Assembly (NCBI RefSeq): GCF_030503615.1 | Contig: NZ_CP129963.1 | Location: 3,782,001 to 3,846,000 of the forward strand | Source: Sphingobacterium sp. BN32 | GTDB taxonomy: Bacteria > Bacteroidota > Bacteroidia > Sphingobacteriales > Sphingobacteriaceae | Direction of reading: 5' to 3' | Length of the DNA stretch: 64,000 nucleotides | Shown here: positions 51,562-59,053 of the stretch, in pieces | Position numbering within the stretch: position 1 is the first letter of the stretch | How the letters are laid out: the number at the start of each line of letters is the position of its first letter | Notes under the pieces: generated by a model | The model's input: the letters and a program-made list of their open reading frames with translations, nothing else | Database searches by the model: none | What the model was told of the DNA's origin: nothing | Position numbers and translations under genes: made by a program

Positions 51562-52626
51562 ATGAAAATTTTATTTATGAGTCAGAAAGCATCTTCTTGT
51601 CAATACATATTCTCCGATGTACAGCAACCTAATCTACCCTTAATTCATGGGAAAGACCTGTCCTGCATTTTTGAGGGCACGCAGCGCGTTGTTGCCGTCG
51701 ATCAGGTAAATTTCGGTATTGAGGAGGGGAAGATTACGGCCATTATCGGTGAATCGGGAAGCGGAAAAAGTACGCTTCTACGCTTAATCTATGGCTTAGC
51801 GGAACCTGCAACAGGCGAAGTACGCTATAGAGGCTGGCTGGTTCCGACAAGAAAAGACAAGTTGATCCCGGGACATGATGCGATGAAGCTCGTGTCGCAG
51901 GGATTTGATGACCTGAATCTTTATGCCAAGGTTTGGGATAATGTAGCCTCTCAACTGCCCAACACCGATTTGGACAGGAAACGTAATAAGACCCAAGAGG
52001 TGTTAGCGAAGCTGCGAATGGATCATTTGGCACAAAAGAGAGTAGCCGATCTTAGTGGCGGGGAGAAACAAAGGGTCGCTATTTGTCGTGCACTGATCAA
52101 TGATCCGGAGGTTTTGCTCATGGATGAACCTTTCAATCAGGTTGACGCCGCTTTTCGCGACGACCTTCAACAGGATATTCAGCAAATCGTACAAGACACA
52201 GGATTGACCGTGGTACTCGTATCACATGATCCGGCAGAGGTGTTGGCGATGGCAGATTACCTGATTGTAATGAAAAACGGGCTGATTGTAGACCAAGGCA
52301 ATCCCACTGAGCTCTACTACCATCCGCAGAATCCTTATACGGCAAGACTGCTTGCGAAAAGCAATGTATTAACAGCAGAACAAGCTTCGAAGGTAGGTAT
52401 TGAAGCTAAAGGTTTGATTGCCATTCATCAAGAGGCCGTACAGTTTGAAGAGGCTAGCGAAGGAACATATTGGGTGAAAGACAGCAAATTCAGAGGGATG
52501 TTTACCGAATTGATTATTGGAAACGATGAGCTGACCCTGCACGCGGTACAGTTTCCGGCAAAGGCTATCAAAAAAAATACGAGAATAAATATCCTCGTAT
52601 CTTCTGTTCATCACTTCGAGTCCTAA
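51562..52626 (+). CDS. ABC transporter ATP-binding protein (nitrate/polyamine-type)
   Basis: About 354 residues from the ATG at 51562; the longer frame back to 51466 overlaps the terminator and the 51577 ATG is also possible. Walker A GESGSGKSTLLR, Q-loop VSQGFDDLNLY, signature LSGGEKQR, Walker B VLLMDEPFNQVD and switch VSHDPAEVLAMADY are all present. The C-terminal extension from about residue 245 (YYHPQNPYTARLLAKSNVLT) resembles the TOBE-like region of Opp/Pot-type importers. No permease is encoded alongside. Confidence 0.82.
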   Translation: MKILFMSQKASSCQYIFSDVQQPNLPLIHGKDLSCIFEGTQRVVAVDQVNFGIEEGKITAIIGESGSGKSTLLRLIYGLAEPATGEVRYRGWLVPTRKDKLIPGHDAMKLVSQGFDDLNLYAKVWDNVASQLPNTDLDRKRNKTQEVLAKLRMDHLAQKRVADLSGGEKQRVAICRALINDPEVLLMDEPFNQVDAAFRDDLQQDIQQIVQDTGLTVVLVSHDPAEVLAMADYLIVMKNGLIVDQGNPTELYYHPQNPYTARLLAKSNVLTAEQASKVGIEAKGLIAIHQEAVQFEEASEGTYWVKDSKFRGMFTELIIGNDELTLHAVQFPAKAIKKNTRINILVSSVHHFES

Positions 52627-52639
52627 ACTCGAGGGTATT

Positions 52640-53506
52640 TTAAAATTTCTTTGTTTTCTCTATCCATTGGATCATCGCATCAAACCAATCGCGAGCATCA
52701 GTCTTATTGACTAATCCGAAACCATGCCCCCCCTCTTCATAGGTAAAGATCATGTTTTCGACTTTATTCTTTTTCAAAGCCTCCTGATAACGATAGCTAT
52801 TCTCAATTGGCACGCCTTTATCGTCCTTTGCGCTCATCAAGAAGGTCGGTTGCGAGTTCTCATCGACTTGTTTCTCTAAAGAAAAGAGTTCGATATCCTC
52901 CGCCTTGAAATCAGGACCAATGAGGTTGTTTTTGGAGCCCTTATGCGTAATCGCATCATCCATGCTAATAACGGGATAGCATAACACTGAGAAATCAGGG
53001 CGCAGGTTGGTATCCTTCAGTTCTGCCGTCTGCGGTCTATTGTATAGGGTACTGAGCGATCCGGCAAGATGTCCTCCTGCAGAAAAACCTAGCACGACTA
53101 CTCGCTTGCCCGGATTTTCTTTCCTTACTGTTCGCAACGCATATTGCGCATCCTGCAGAGGTCCAAAACGCTTGTCTTTCATTGTCTCGGCTTTAGGCAA
53201 ACGATATTCCAGCACATAGGCATTGTAGCCCAGATCATTTAATCTATTCGCTACGTCATGCCCCTCATGATTGATTGCAACTCCCGCATAACCGCCTCCC
53301 GGGATCACCAAGAATGCCAGATCCTTATTGTTCTGCGCAGCGGGATGTACATATAATTTCGGAATTTCCTTATCAGTCAATTCCTTTGTCGGCTTTGTTG
53401 CTCCCGGAATCAGGTCTCCGGTGTACAAGGGTCTCATCTCGCCTTTATCCTGGGCGAACACAGCGCTAGAAAGCATCATGGATAATACAAAAAATAAATT
53501 TTTCAT
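52640..53506 (-). CDS. Secreted alpha/beta-hydrolase (acetyl-esterase-like)
   Basis: 288 residues with signal peptide (MKNLFFVLSMMLSSAVFAQ). The oxyanion hole is VIPGGGYAGVAINHEG, the nucleophile elbow VVVLGFSAGGHLAGSL, the acid region FLMSAKDDKGVPIEN and the His GGHGFGLV. This is the esterase/lipase branch that includes xylan acetyl-esterases. It lies 3 bases after ald on the same strand, possibly co-transcribed with it. Confidence 0.83.
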   Translation of the reverse strand: MKNLFFVLSMMLSSAVFAQDKGEMRPLYTGDLIPGATKPTKELTDKEIPKLYVHPAAQNNKDLAFLVIPGGGYAGVAINHEGHDVANRLNDLGYNAYVLEYRLPKAETMKDKRFGPLQDAQYALRTVRKENPGKRVVVLGFSAGGHLAGSLSTLYNRPQTAELKDTNLRPDFSVLCYPVISMDDAITHKGSKNNLIGPDFKAEDIELFSLEKQVDENSQPTFLMSAKDDKGVPIENSYRYQEALKKNKVENMIFTYEEGGHGFGLVNKTDARDWFDAMIQWIEKTKKF

Positions 53507-53509
53507 GGT

Positions 53510-54721
53510 TTATAGGTTGGCCATGACGATCAGATCAAGATCCTTGCATGGCAGGTTGAATTTCTCACTCATATCCTTGTTACACAGGTTGCCGTGATAT
53601 AGGTAGATTGCACTACGAATTCCTTGGTTTGCCCATATCATGGTATTCATCCCTCCGGATTCGCCAATCTCTAATAGAATCGGCGTGAAGATATTCGTTA
53701 AAGCGTAGGTCGCGGTACGAGCGACTCTGGATGCAATATTGGGCACACAATAGTGGATTACGTCGTACTTTTTAAATACCGGTTTATCATGATTGGTCAC
53801 TTCCGACGTTTCGAAACAACCGCCCTGATCGATACTCACGTCGATAAGCACAGAATTAGGTTTCATCTTCGATACCGTATCCTCGGATATCAAACAAGGG
53901 GTTCTACCGTTTTTAGCGCGGACTGCGCCGATTACGACATCACAGGTACGAACGGCTTTATTGAGGATAATAGGCTGTATTACGGAAGTAAACACACGGC
54001 TTCCGACATTGCTCTGTAAACGGCGAAGACGATAGATGGAACTATCAAACACCTTAACTTGCGCTCCTAAGGCGATCGCTGTGCGTGCAGCAAATTCCCC
54101 CACCGTACCGGCTCCGATGATGACCATCTCGGTCGGCGGAACGCCCGTTACACCGCCCAACATGAGGCCTTTACCATCAGAAACATTGCTTAAGTATTCT
54201 GCAGCAATCAATACGGAAGTAGCACCGACAATTTCACTCATGGCTCGGACGACGGAAAGGTGTCCGCCCTCGTCCTGTAAATATTCGTATGAAAGAGCCG
54301 TTATCTGCTTTTTCATTAATGCTTTGAGTATATCAATGCCCATGAGCGAAGGCTGCTGTGAACTGAAAAGAACCTGACGACTTCGCATCAGTTCGACTTC
54401 CTTCAACGTTGGGCTAGATATTTTGATAATAATATCTGCTTTAAATACTTCCTTAGGGTCGTAGACAATTTGAGCGCCTTGCTCGCTATAATGATGGTCG
54501 AGGAAGTTCGATTTGTTACCGGCGCCACTTTCCAAGATAATCTCATGTCCGTTCTCGACCAATAGACCGACGGATAGCGGGGTTAGCGCGATTCTATTTT
54601 CTTGAAAAGATGTTTCTTTGGGTATTCCTATGGTCAATCGTCCCTTTTTCTTTCCCGTTTTCAGCATGGCTTCTTGAGGTTGTAACACACCTTGCTGAGC
54701 AATCTTCGACACGTTTATCAT
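53510..54721 (-). CDS. ald: Alanine dehydrogenase
   Basis: 403 residues. The start used in homologues is uncertain because an extended N-terminus (about 25 residues, MINVSKIAQQGVLQPQEAML) precedes the usual GIPKETSFQENRIALTP. Catalytic Lys and Asp/His regions: ALSYEYLQDEGGHLSVV and KYDVIHYCVPNIAS. The NAD-binding site is VIIGAGTVGEFAART (about 200-214). It interconverts L-alanine and pyruvate with NAD. In many Bacteroidetes ald sits beside tsaE; here other genes separate them. Confidence 0.88.
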   Translation of the reverse strand: MINVSKIAQQGVLQPQEAMLKTGKKKGRLTIGIPKETSFQENRIALTPLSVGLLVENGHEIILESGAGNKSNFLDHHYSEQGAQIVYDPKEVFKADIIIKISSPTLKEVELMRSRQVLFSSQQPSLMGIDILKALMKKQITALSYEYLQDEGGHLSVVRAMSEIVGATSVLIAAEYLSNVSDGKGLMLGGVTGVPPTEMVIIGAGTVGEFAARTAIALGAQVKVFDSSIYRLRRLQSNVGSRVFTSVIQPIILNKAVRTCDVVIGAVRAKNGRTPCLISEDTVSKMKPNSVLIDVSIDQGGCFETSEVTNHDKPVFKKYDVIHYCVPNIASRVARTATYALTNIFTPILLEIGESGGMNTMIWANQGIRSAIYLYHGNLCNKDMSEKFNLPCKDLDLIVMANL

Positions 54722-54853
54722 TTAAAACTTAATATGTTAACCTAAAAATACGTAATATTCTTTCAATTAAACAGGGTTTTAAGATTATATTTACTAAAAA
54801 ATAGGAAGTTCAGAAGTTAAAATAATCGTAAGTTTGCATTCTAACCGATCACA

Positions 54854-56788
54854 ATGAAACTATTAAGACCATTGAATCATATCAGGATTGTTCCAAGATG
54901 GATTATATTCATGTTTGATATCGCAGTTTCTGCGATTGCTTTCCTTTTTGCATTCACGCTGTACTATAATTTTAAGCTTGAAGCCTTTTCCAGAGTAGAT
55001 TTCGCCACGTCTTTTTTGTTTTGTATCAGCTTAACTGCCGTTTCATTTTTTGTATTTAGGTTGTATAGCGGTATTGTTCGTTACACTTCAGCGGTAGATT
55101 CGATCCGAATCCTGTCGACGATTGTGTTTACTTCCATTATCATGTTTTTGGTGAAGTTGGTGTTCATCGCTTTTGATGTTCATATTTCTGTTCCAACAAA
55201 TCTGATCATCATTTATTCATTGTTTGCATTTACAGGACTAACGACCTACAGAACCTGTATCAAGATATTTTTTCAGTACACTAAATCGGCTCGTAATGGT
55301 CGCAAAAGTGCAGCAGTTTATGGCGCTGGCGATTTGGGTATCGCTGTGAAACGTACGTTTGAGCATGACTTCCGTTCGGATAAGACGATTGTAGCTTATA
55401 TTGATGACAATGAGGAGAAGATTGGTAAATCCATCGACGGACTTAAGATTTTTGCTTCTAAGGATTTCCAACGTATTATCGACAAATACGGCATCGACGA
55501 GTTGATAATTGCTTCCTCAAGAATTGATATCGACACGAAGAATGCCATTATTGATCAGGCACTCGAGCATAACGTCAATGTATTGACTTTGCCGCCTGTC
55601 AATAAAATTATGAATGGTGACCTCTCTCCAAGCCAAATCAAAAAGATAAAGATTGAAGATCTGTTAGAGCGTGCTCCAATTCAGATCTCTAATGAAAAAT
55701 TGTTAGACCAACTCCGTGGCAAGCGCGTATTAGTAACAGGGGCTGCCGGCTCAATTGGTAGCGAAATCTCGAAACAATTGGGACGCTACGAGCCACAGAT
55801 GATTATCTTGTGTGACCAAGCGGAATCTCCGCTTCACAACCTTCAACTAGATCTTCAGGATCAGTTTAAAAATCAGATATACCACACCTACATTGCGGAT
55901 ATCCGCAACGAGGAAAGAATGCGCGAGCTGTTCCAAACTTTTAAACCGCATTTTGTATATCATGCTGCTGCTTACAAGCATGTTCCGATGATGGAGAACC
56001 ATCCTAGCGAGGGCGTCAAAACCAACGTATTCGGCACCTATCTACTAGCAAACCTTGCGGTTGAATTTGAGGTAAGCAAGTTCGTTTTTGTTTCTACAGA
56101 CAAAGCTGTGAACCCGACCAACGTGATGGGTGCTACAAAACGAATTGCTGAAAAGTATGTCCAGACACTGAACAATTACTTGTTTAACTTAAATGACGGT
56201 AAGGGGACCAAGTTCATCACTACGCGATTCGGGAATGTATTAGGATCAAACGGATCCGTAATCCCTCGTTTCAAAGACCAAATTGAAAAAGGAGGCCCGG
56301 TTACAGTAACCCATCCAGATATCACCCGTTATTTCATGACGATCCCAGAAGCCTGCCAATTAGTGCTCGAAGCGGGCAACATGGGTAATGGTGGTGAGAT
56401 CTTCGTATTTGACATGGGTAAATCAGTAAAAATCGTCGACTTAGCGAAGAAGATGATAAAGTTGTCTGGACACACGCCATTTAAGGATATTGAGATCAAA
56501 TTTACAGGCCTTCGTCCGGGGGAGAAACTATACGAGGAGTTGCTCAACGACTTAGAAAATACAGTTTCCACACACCATGAAAAGATTATGATCGCTAAAG
56601 TACGCGAGAATGATTTCGACCTGGTGAAAACCGAGATTGCTAACCTATCGAAAGCACTTAACATGCATAATAACATGAACATTGTGAGGCAGATGAAGGT
56701 AATTGTACCAGAGTTTAAGAGTCAAAACTCTATTTATGAGCAATTGGACAAAGAAACTGTCGAAGCTGTTAACTCGCGAACCTCTTAA
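54854..56788 (+). CDS. Nucleoside-diphosphate-sugar 4,6-dehydratase (CapD/WbpM/PglF type)
   Basis: 644 residues with four N-terminal membrane segments (about 15-40, 50-70, 85-105, 115-135), a first Rossmann-like region (about 150-270, AAVYGAGDLGIAVKR) and the SDR catalytic domain (about 290-600): VLVTGAAGSIGSEISKQLG, HAAAYKHVPMMENHP, FVFVSTDKAVNPTNVMGATK (catalytic Thr/Asp/Lys variant of this subgroup) and FTGLRPGEKLYEELL. It likely makes a 4-keto-6-deoxy UDP-sugar for capsule or glycan. It stands alone without a glycan cluster. Confidence 0.88.
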   Translation: MKLLRPLNHIRIVPRWIIFMFDIAVSAIAFLFAFTLYYNFKLEAFSRVDFATSFLFCISLTAVSFFVFRLYSGIVRYTSAVDSIRILSTIVFTSIIMFLVKLVFIAFDVHISVPTNLIIIYSLFAFTGLTTYRTCIKIFFQYTKSARNGRKSAAVYGAGDLGIAVKRTFEHDFRSDKTIVAYIDDNEEKIGKSIDGLKIFASKDFQRIIDKYGIDELIIASSRIDIDTKNAIIDQALEHNVNVLTLPPVNKIMNGDLSPSQIKKIKIEDLLERAPIQISNEKLLDQLRGKRVLVTGAAGSIGSEISKQLGRYEPQMIILCDQAESPLHNLQLDLQDQFKNQIYHTYIADIRNEERMRELFQTFKPHFVYHAAAYKHVPMMENHPSEGVKTNVFGTYLLANLAVEFEVSKFVFVSTDKAVNPTNVMGATKRIAEKYVQTLNNYLFNLNDGKGTKFITTRFGNVLGSNGSVIPRFKDQIEKGGPVTVTHPDITRYFMTIPEACQLVLEAGNMGNGGEIFVFDMGKSVKIVDLAKKMIKLSGHTPFKDIEIKFTGLRPGEKLYEELLNDLENTVSTHHEKIMIAKVRENDFDLVKTEIANLSKALNMHNNMNIVRQMKVIVPEFKSQNSIYEQLDKETVEAVNSRTS

Positions 56789-56861
56789 TTATTTTCGGGA
56801 AATTATTGCAAGTATTCTATAAAAGTGTATTTTTGCGTTCCGTAATCTATTCAAACTAAGA

Positions 56862-57536
56862 ATGTCACAAAATAAACAAAACGTTTCTTCAACGACTACT
56901 GGCGGTTCGAAGAAATCTTTTTTTCAAGAAAACGAAAAGAGCATCATCTTTATTGTAGCTGGTATAATCGTATTGATTTTATTATACATCGGCTATCAAA
57001 AATTATATCTAGCACCTAGAGCAGAGAAAGCAGCTTCTGAGATGTACCAAGCGGAGCAATATGCTGCAATTGATTCATTACAGAAGAAAGCGATCGAAGG
57101 CGACGGTTCTTTCGCAGGTTTCAAAGAAATTGCGGACGAATACAGCAATACAAAATCAGCGAACATCGCTAATGCATATTTAGGCGGTTTATACCTTCGT
57201 CAAAAGAACTTTAAAGAAGCAATCAAATATCTAGAGCAATACTCTGAGACTGGAAGCGCAATCCTTGACCCTTTAATTATTGGTTTATTAGGCGATGCGT
57301 ATTCTGAAGAGAAGATTTATGATAAAGCTGCAAACTTCTACAAGAAAGCTGCGGAGAAATCATCAAATACATTTACTACTCCAGTATTCTTAAAGAAATT
57401 AGGACTAGTTTATGAAGAGCTTCAAGACTATAAAAATGCGGAAGCTACTTATGAGAAGATTCGCAATGACTTCCCAGAGAGCGCAGAAGCAACAACGATC
57501 GACAGCTTTATCGCTAGAGTACAAGCGAAACAGTAA
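56862..57536 (+). CDS. Membrane-anchored TPR protein (YfgM-like)
   Basis: 224 residues. One membrane segment (about 28-48, IIFIVAGIIVLILLYIGYQK) precedes an extracytoplasmic array of tetratricopeptide repeats (about 85-215), for example NAYLGGLYLRQKNFKEAIKY and LGLVYEELQDYKNAEATYEK. The arrangement resembles YfgM/AncA-like chaperone partners of the Sec translocon. It is followed by ribH after a terminator. Confidence 0.78.
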   Translation: MSQNKQNVSSTTTGGSKKSFFQENEKSIIFIVAGIIVLILLYIGYQKLYLAPRAEKAASEMYQAEQYAAIDSLQKKAIEGDGSFAGFKEIADEYSNTKSANIANAYLGGLYLRQKNFKEAIKYLEQYSETGSAILDPLIIGLLGDAYSEEKIYDKAANFYKKAAEKSSNTFTTPVFLKKLGLVYEELQDYKNAEATYEKIRNDFPESAEATTIDSFIARVQAKQ

Positions 57537-57558
57537 TTATAAAATTTTAGTAACTTTG

Positions 57559-57585
57559 AGGGCCCCCAACAGGTGGCCCTTTTTT
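57559..57585 (+). terminator. Terminator after the TPR gene
   Basis: AGGGCCCCC, AACA, GGTGGCCCT then TTTTTT, 22 bases after the stop. Confidence 0.88.
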
Positions 57586-57604
57586 ATAGGATAACATTTT
57601 TATT

Positions 57605-58093
57605 ATGTCAAGCAGTTTAAAAAACCTTTCAGATTTTTCCCATATCGAAGTTGGCAGTGCCGAGAACTTAAAGTTCGCCATAGTGGTATCACAATGGAAC
57701 GCACAGATTACTGGCGCATTATTGAATGGTGCGTATAAAGGTTTATTGGATCACGGTGCTAAAGAAGAGAATATCGAGTTGATTGAGGTTCCGGGGAGTT
57801 ATGAATTGATCGCTGGAAGCGATATTGCTCTTAGAAACAAAGAGCTTGACGCTGTTATTGCATTAGGCTGCGTCATCCAAGGCGAGACAAGGCATTTTGA
57901 TTTTATCTGCCAAGCTGTCGGTACTGAACTTGCACAAGTAGGTTTGAAACACAGCAAACCTGTTATTTTCGGCGTTTTAACGACCGACAACCTACAACAA
58001 GCAATTGACCGCGCTGGTGGAAAGCATGGCAATAAAGGTGAGGAAGCTGCCATTACAGCCATTCAAATGGGCCTTATTCATAAGAGTCATTAG
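57605..58093 (+). CDS. ribH: 6,7-dimethyl-8-ribityllumazine synthase
   Basis: 162 residues; penultimate riboflavin step in icosahedral capsids or pentamers. Motifs: VSQWNAQITGALLNGAYKGL (about 29-48), EVPGSYELIAGSDIAL (about 60-75), ALGCVIQGETRHFDFIC with the catalytic His (about 94-100) and VIFGVLTTDNLQQAIDRAGG. No FMN riboswitch is seen upstream and no other rib genes are adjacent. Confidence 0.95.
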   Translation: MSSSLKNLSDFSHIEVGSAENLKFAIVVSQWNAQITGALLNGAYKGLLDHGAKEENIELIEVPGSYELIAGSDIALRNKELDAVIALGCVIQGETRHFDFICQAVGTELAQVGLKHSKPVIFGVLTTDNLQQAIDRAGGKHGNKGEEAAITAIQMGLIHKSH

Positions 58094-58120
58094 TGGTATT
58101 GTTTTTGATTAACTAGTGTT

Positions 58121-58246
58121 ATGAAGCGTTATCTATTTATAGTTCTGGGTGTTGTGTTCTTAGGAACGAGCATCCTATCTTCATGTGCATCCCAAACGTG
58201 CGCTGCCTATGGTTCATATCCCAAAAAGAAATATAGAAGCAGGTAA
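58121..58246 (+). CDS. Small lipoprotein, 41 residues
   Basis: An ORF too short for the usual cut-off. ATG at 58121, TAA at 58244-58246. It encodes a signal (MKRYLFIVLGVVFLG, then TSILSSC) with Cys22 as lipidation site, followed by a short ASQTCAAYGSYPKKKYRSR tail. The lipobox, the typical hydrophobic core and a basic tail support a real gene. Function is unknown; it lies between ribH and the unknown secreted protein at 58292. Confidence 0.72.
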   Translation: MKRYLFIVLGVVFLGTSILSSCASQTCAAYGSYPKKKYRSR

Positions 58247-58291
58247 TCACAAAAATAGGGTGTACCCTAGTTCACATAAAATTTCAGTATT

Positions 58292-59014
58292 ATGAAAAAT
58301 AAGAAGAATATAGTTTACTATATCTACATGTTTTTTATTGTAGTAACAATTCCTTTGCAACCCATCTTCGCTCAAAGCAGTTCGATCAGTGATAAGATTT
58401 GGACGGGCATCGGTGGAAAAAGTAAATGGGATAACACAAACTATATGATGTTTACCGTATCAGGTAACAGCAAATTCAGCTCGATCAGTTCGGAGCGCAA
58501 ATTCCTTTTGGATAAGAAAACCGGAGATGTCCGCTTCGAAGGTGGAATCAATAACGAAAGTGTCGTATTATTATTCAACGTACGCACGCAGAAATTAACA
58601 GGGGTATTCAATGAGAACGGAGCTACTTTACCCGTTCAAGAATATAAAGATGATCTTTCAGATGTAATCGAACAATATAATCTGGATTTAAAGGTATTGT
58701 CGCTACCCGTTACGTTATTATCCAATTCTACGCTGAGCGATCAGACTGAAAGCAAGATTATCAATGCGGAGCGTTTGAAGAAAATTATGTTCAATAACTT
58801 CCTCGGTAAGTCAGGTAGCATCTATGTTAACGAAGAAACTGGCCTAATCAAGCGTATAGACGTCGACAGCAAGAGTTATATCGTTAATGGCTATAAAGAC
58901 ATCGGAAGTGGCTTAGTGCTCCCTACGAGCTTTAAAGGTAGCTCAGACAGCATCTCTTACCAGAAGGTTGCATCCTTTACTGATATGGAAAAACAAAAGT
59001 TTAAAACATTCTAA
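58292..59014 (+). CDS. Secreted protein of unknown function
   Basis: 240 residues with a signal peptide (about 1-28, ending PIFAQ). The mature part is mainly beta-strand: TVSGNSKFSSISSERKFLLD, GDVRFEGGINNESVVLLF, then GSIYVNEETGLIKRIDVDSK and SGLVLPTSFKG. The pattern resembles outer-membrane lipoprotein-sorting type beta-sheets (LolA-like), but I do not recognise the family. A strong terminator follows, shared with the convergent GH20 gene. Confidence 0.6.
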   Translation: MKNKKNIVYYIYMFFIVVTIPLQPIFAQSSSISDKIWTGIGGKSKWDNTNYMMFTVSGNSKFSSISSERKFLLDKKTGDVRFEGGINNESVVLLFNVRTQKLTGVFNENGATLPVQEYKDDLSDVIEQYNLDLKVLSLPVTLLSNSTLSDQTESKIINAERLKKIMFNNFLGKSGSIYVNEETGLIKRIDVDSKSYIVNGYKDIGSGLVLPTSFKGSSDSISYQKVASFTDMEKQKFKTF

Positions 59015-59018
59015 TAGA

Positions 59019-59044
59019 AAAGCCCGCGAATCGCGGGCTTTTTC
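59019..59044. terminator. Bidirectional terminator between 58292 gene and GH20 gene
   Basis: AAGCCCGCG, AAT, CGCGGGCTT then TTTCT; the complementary A run on the other side lets it serve the minus-strand gene too. Confidence 0.88.
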
Positions 59045-59053
59045 TCTGCTTTA

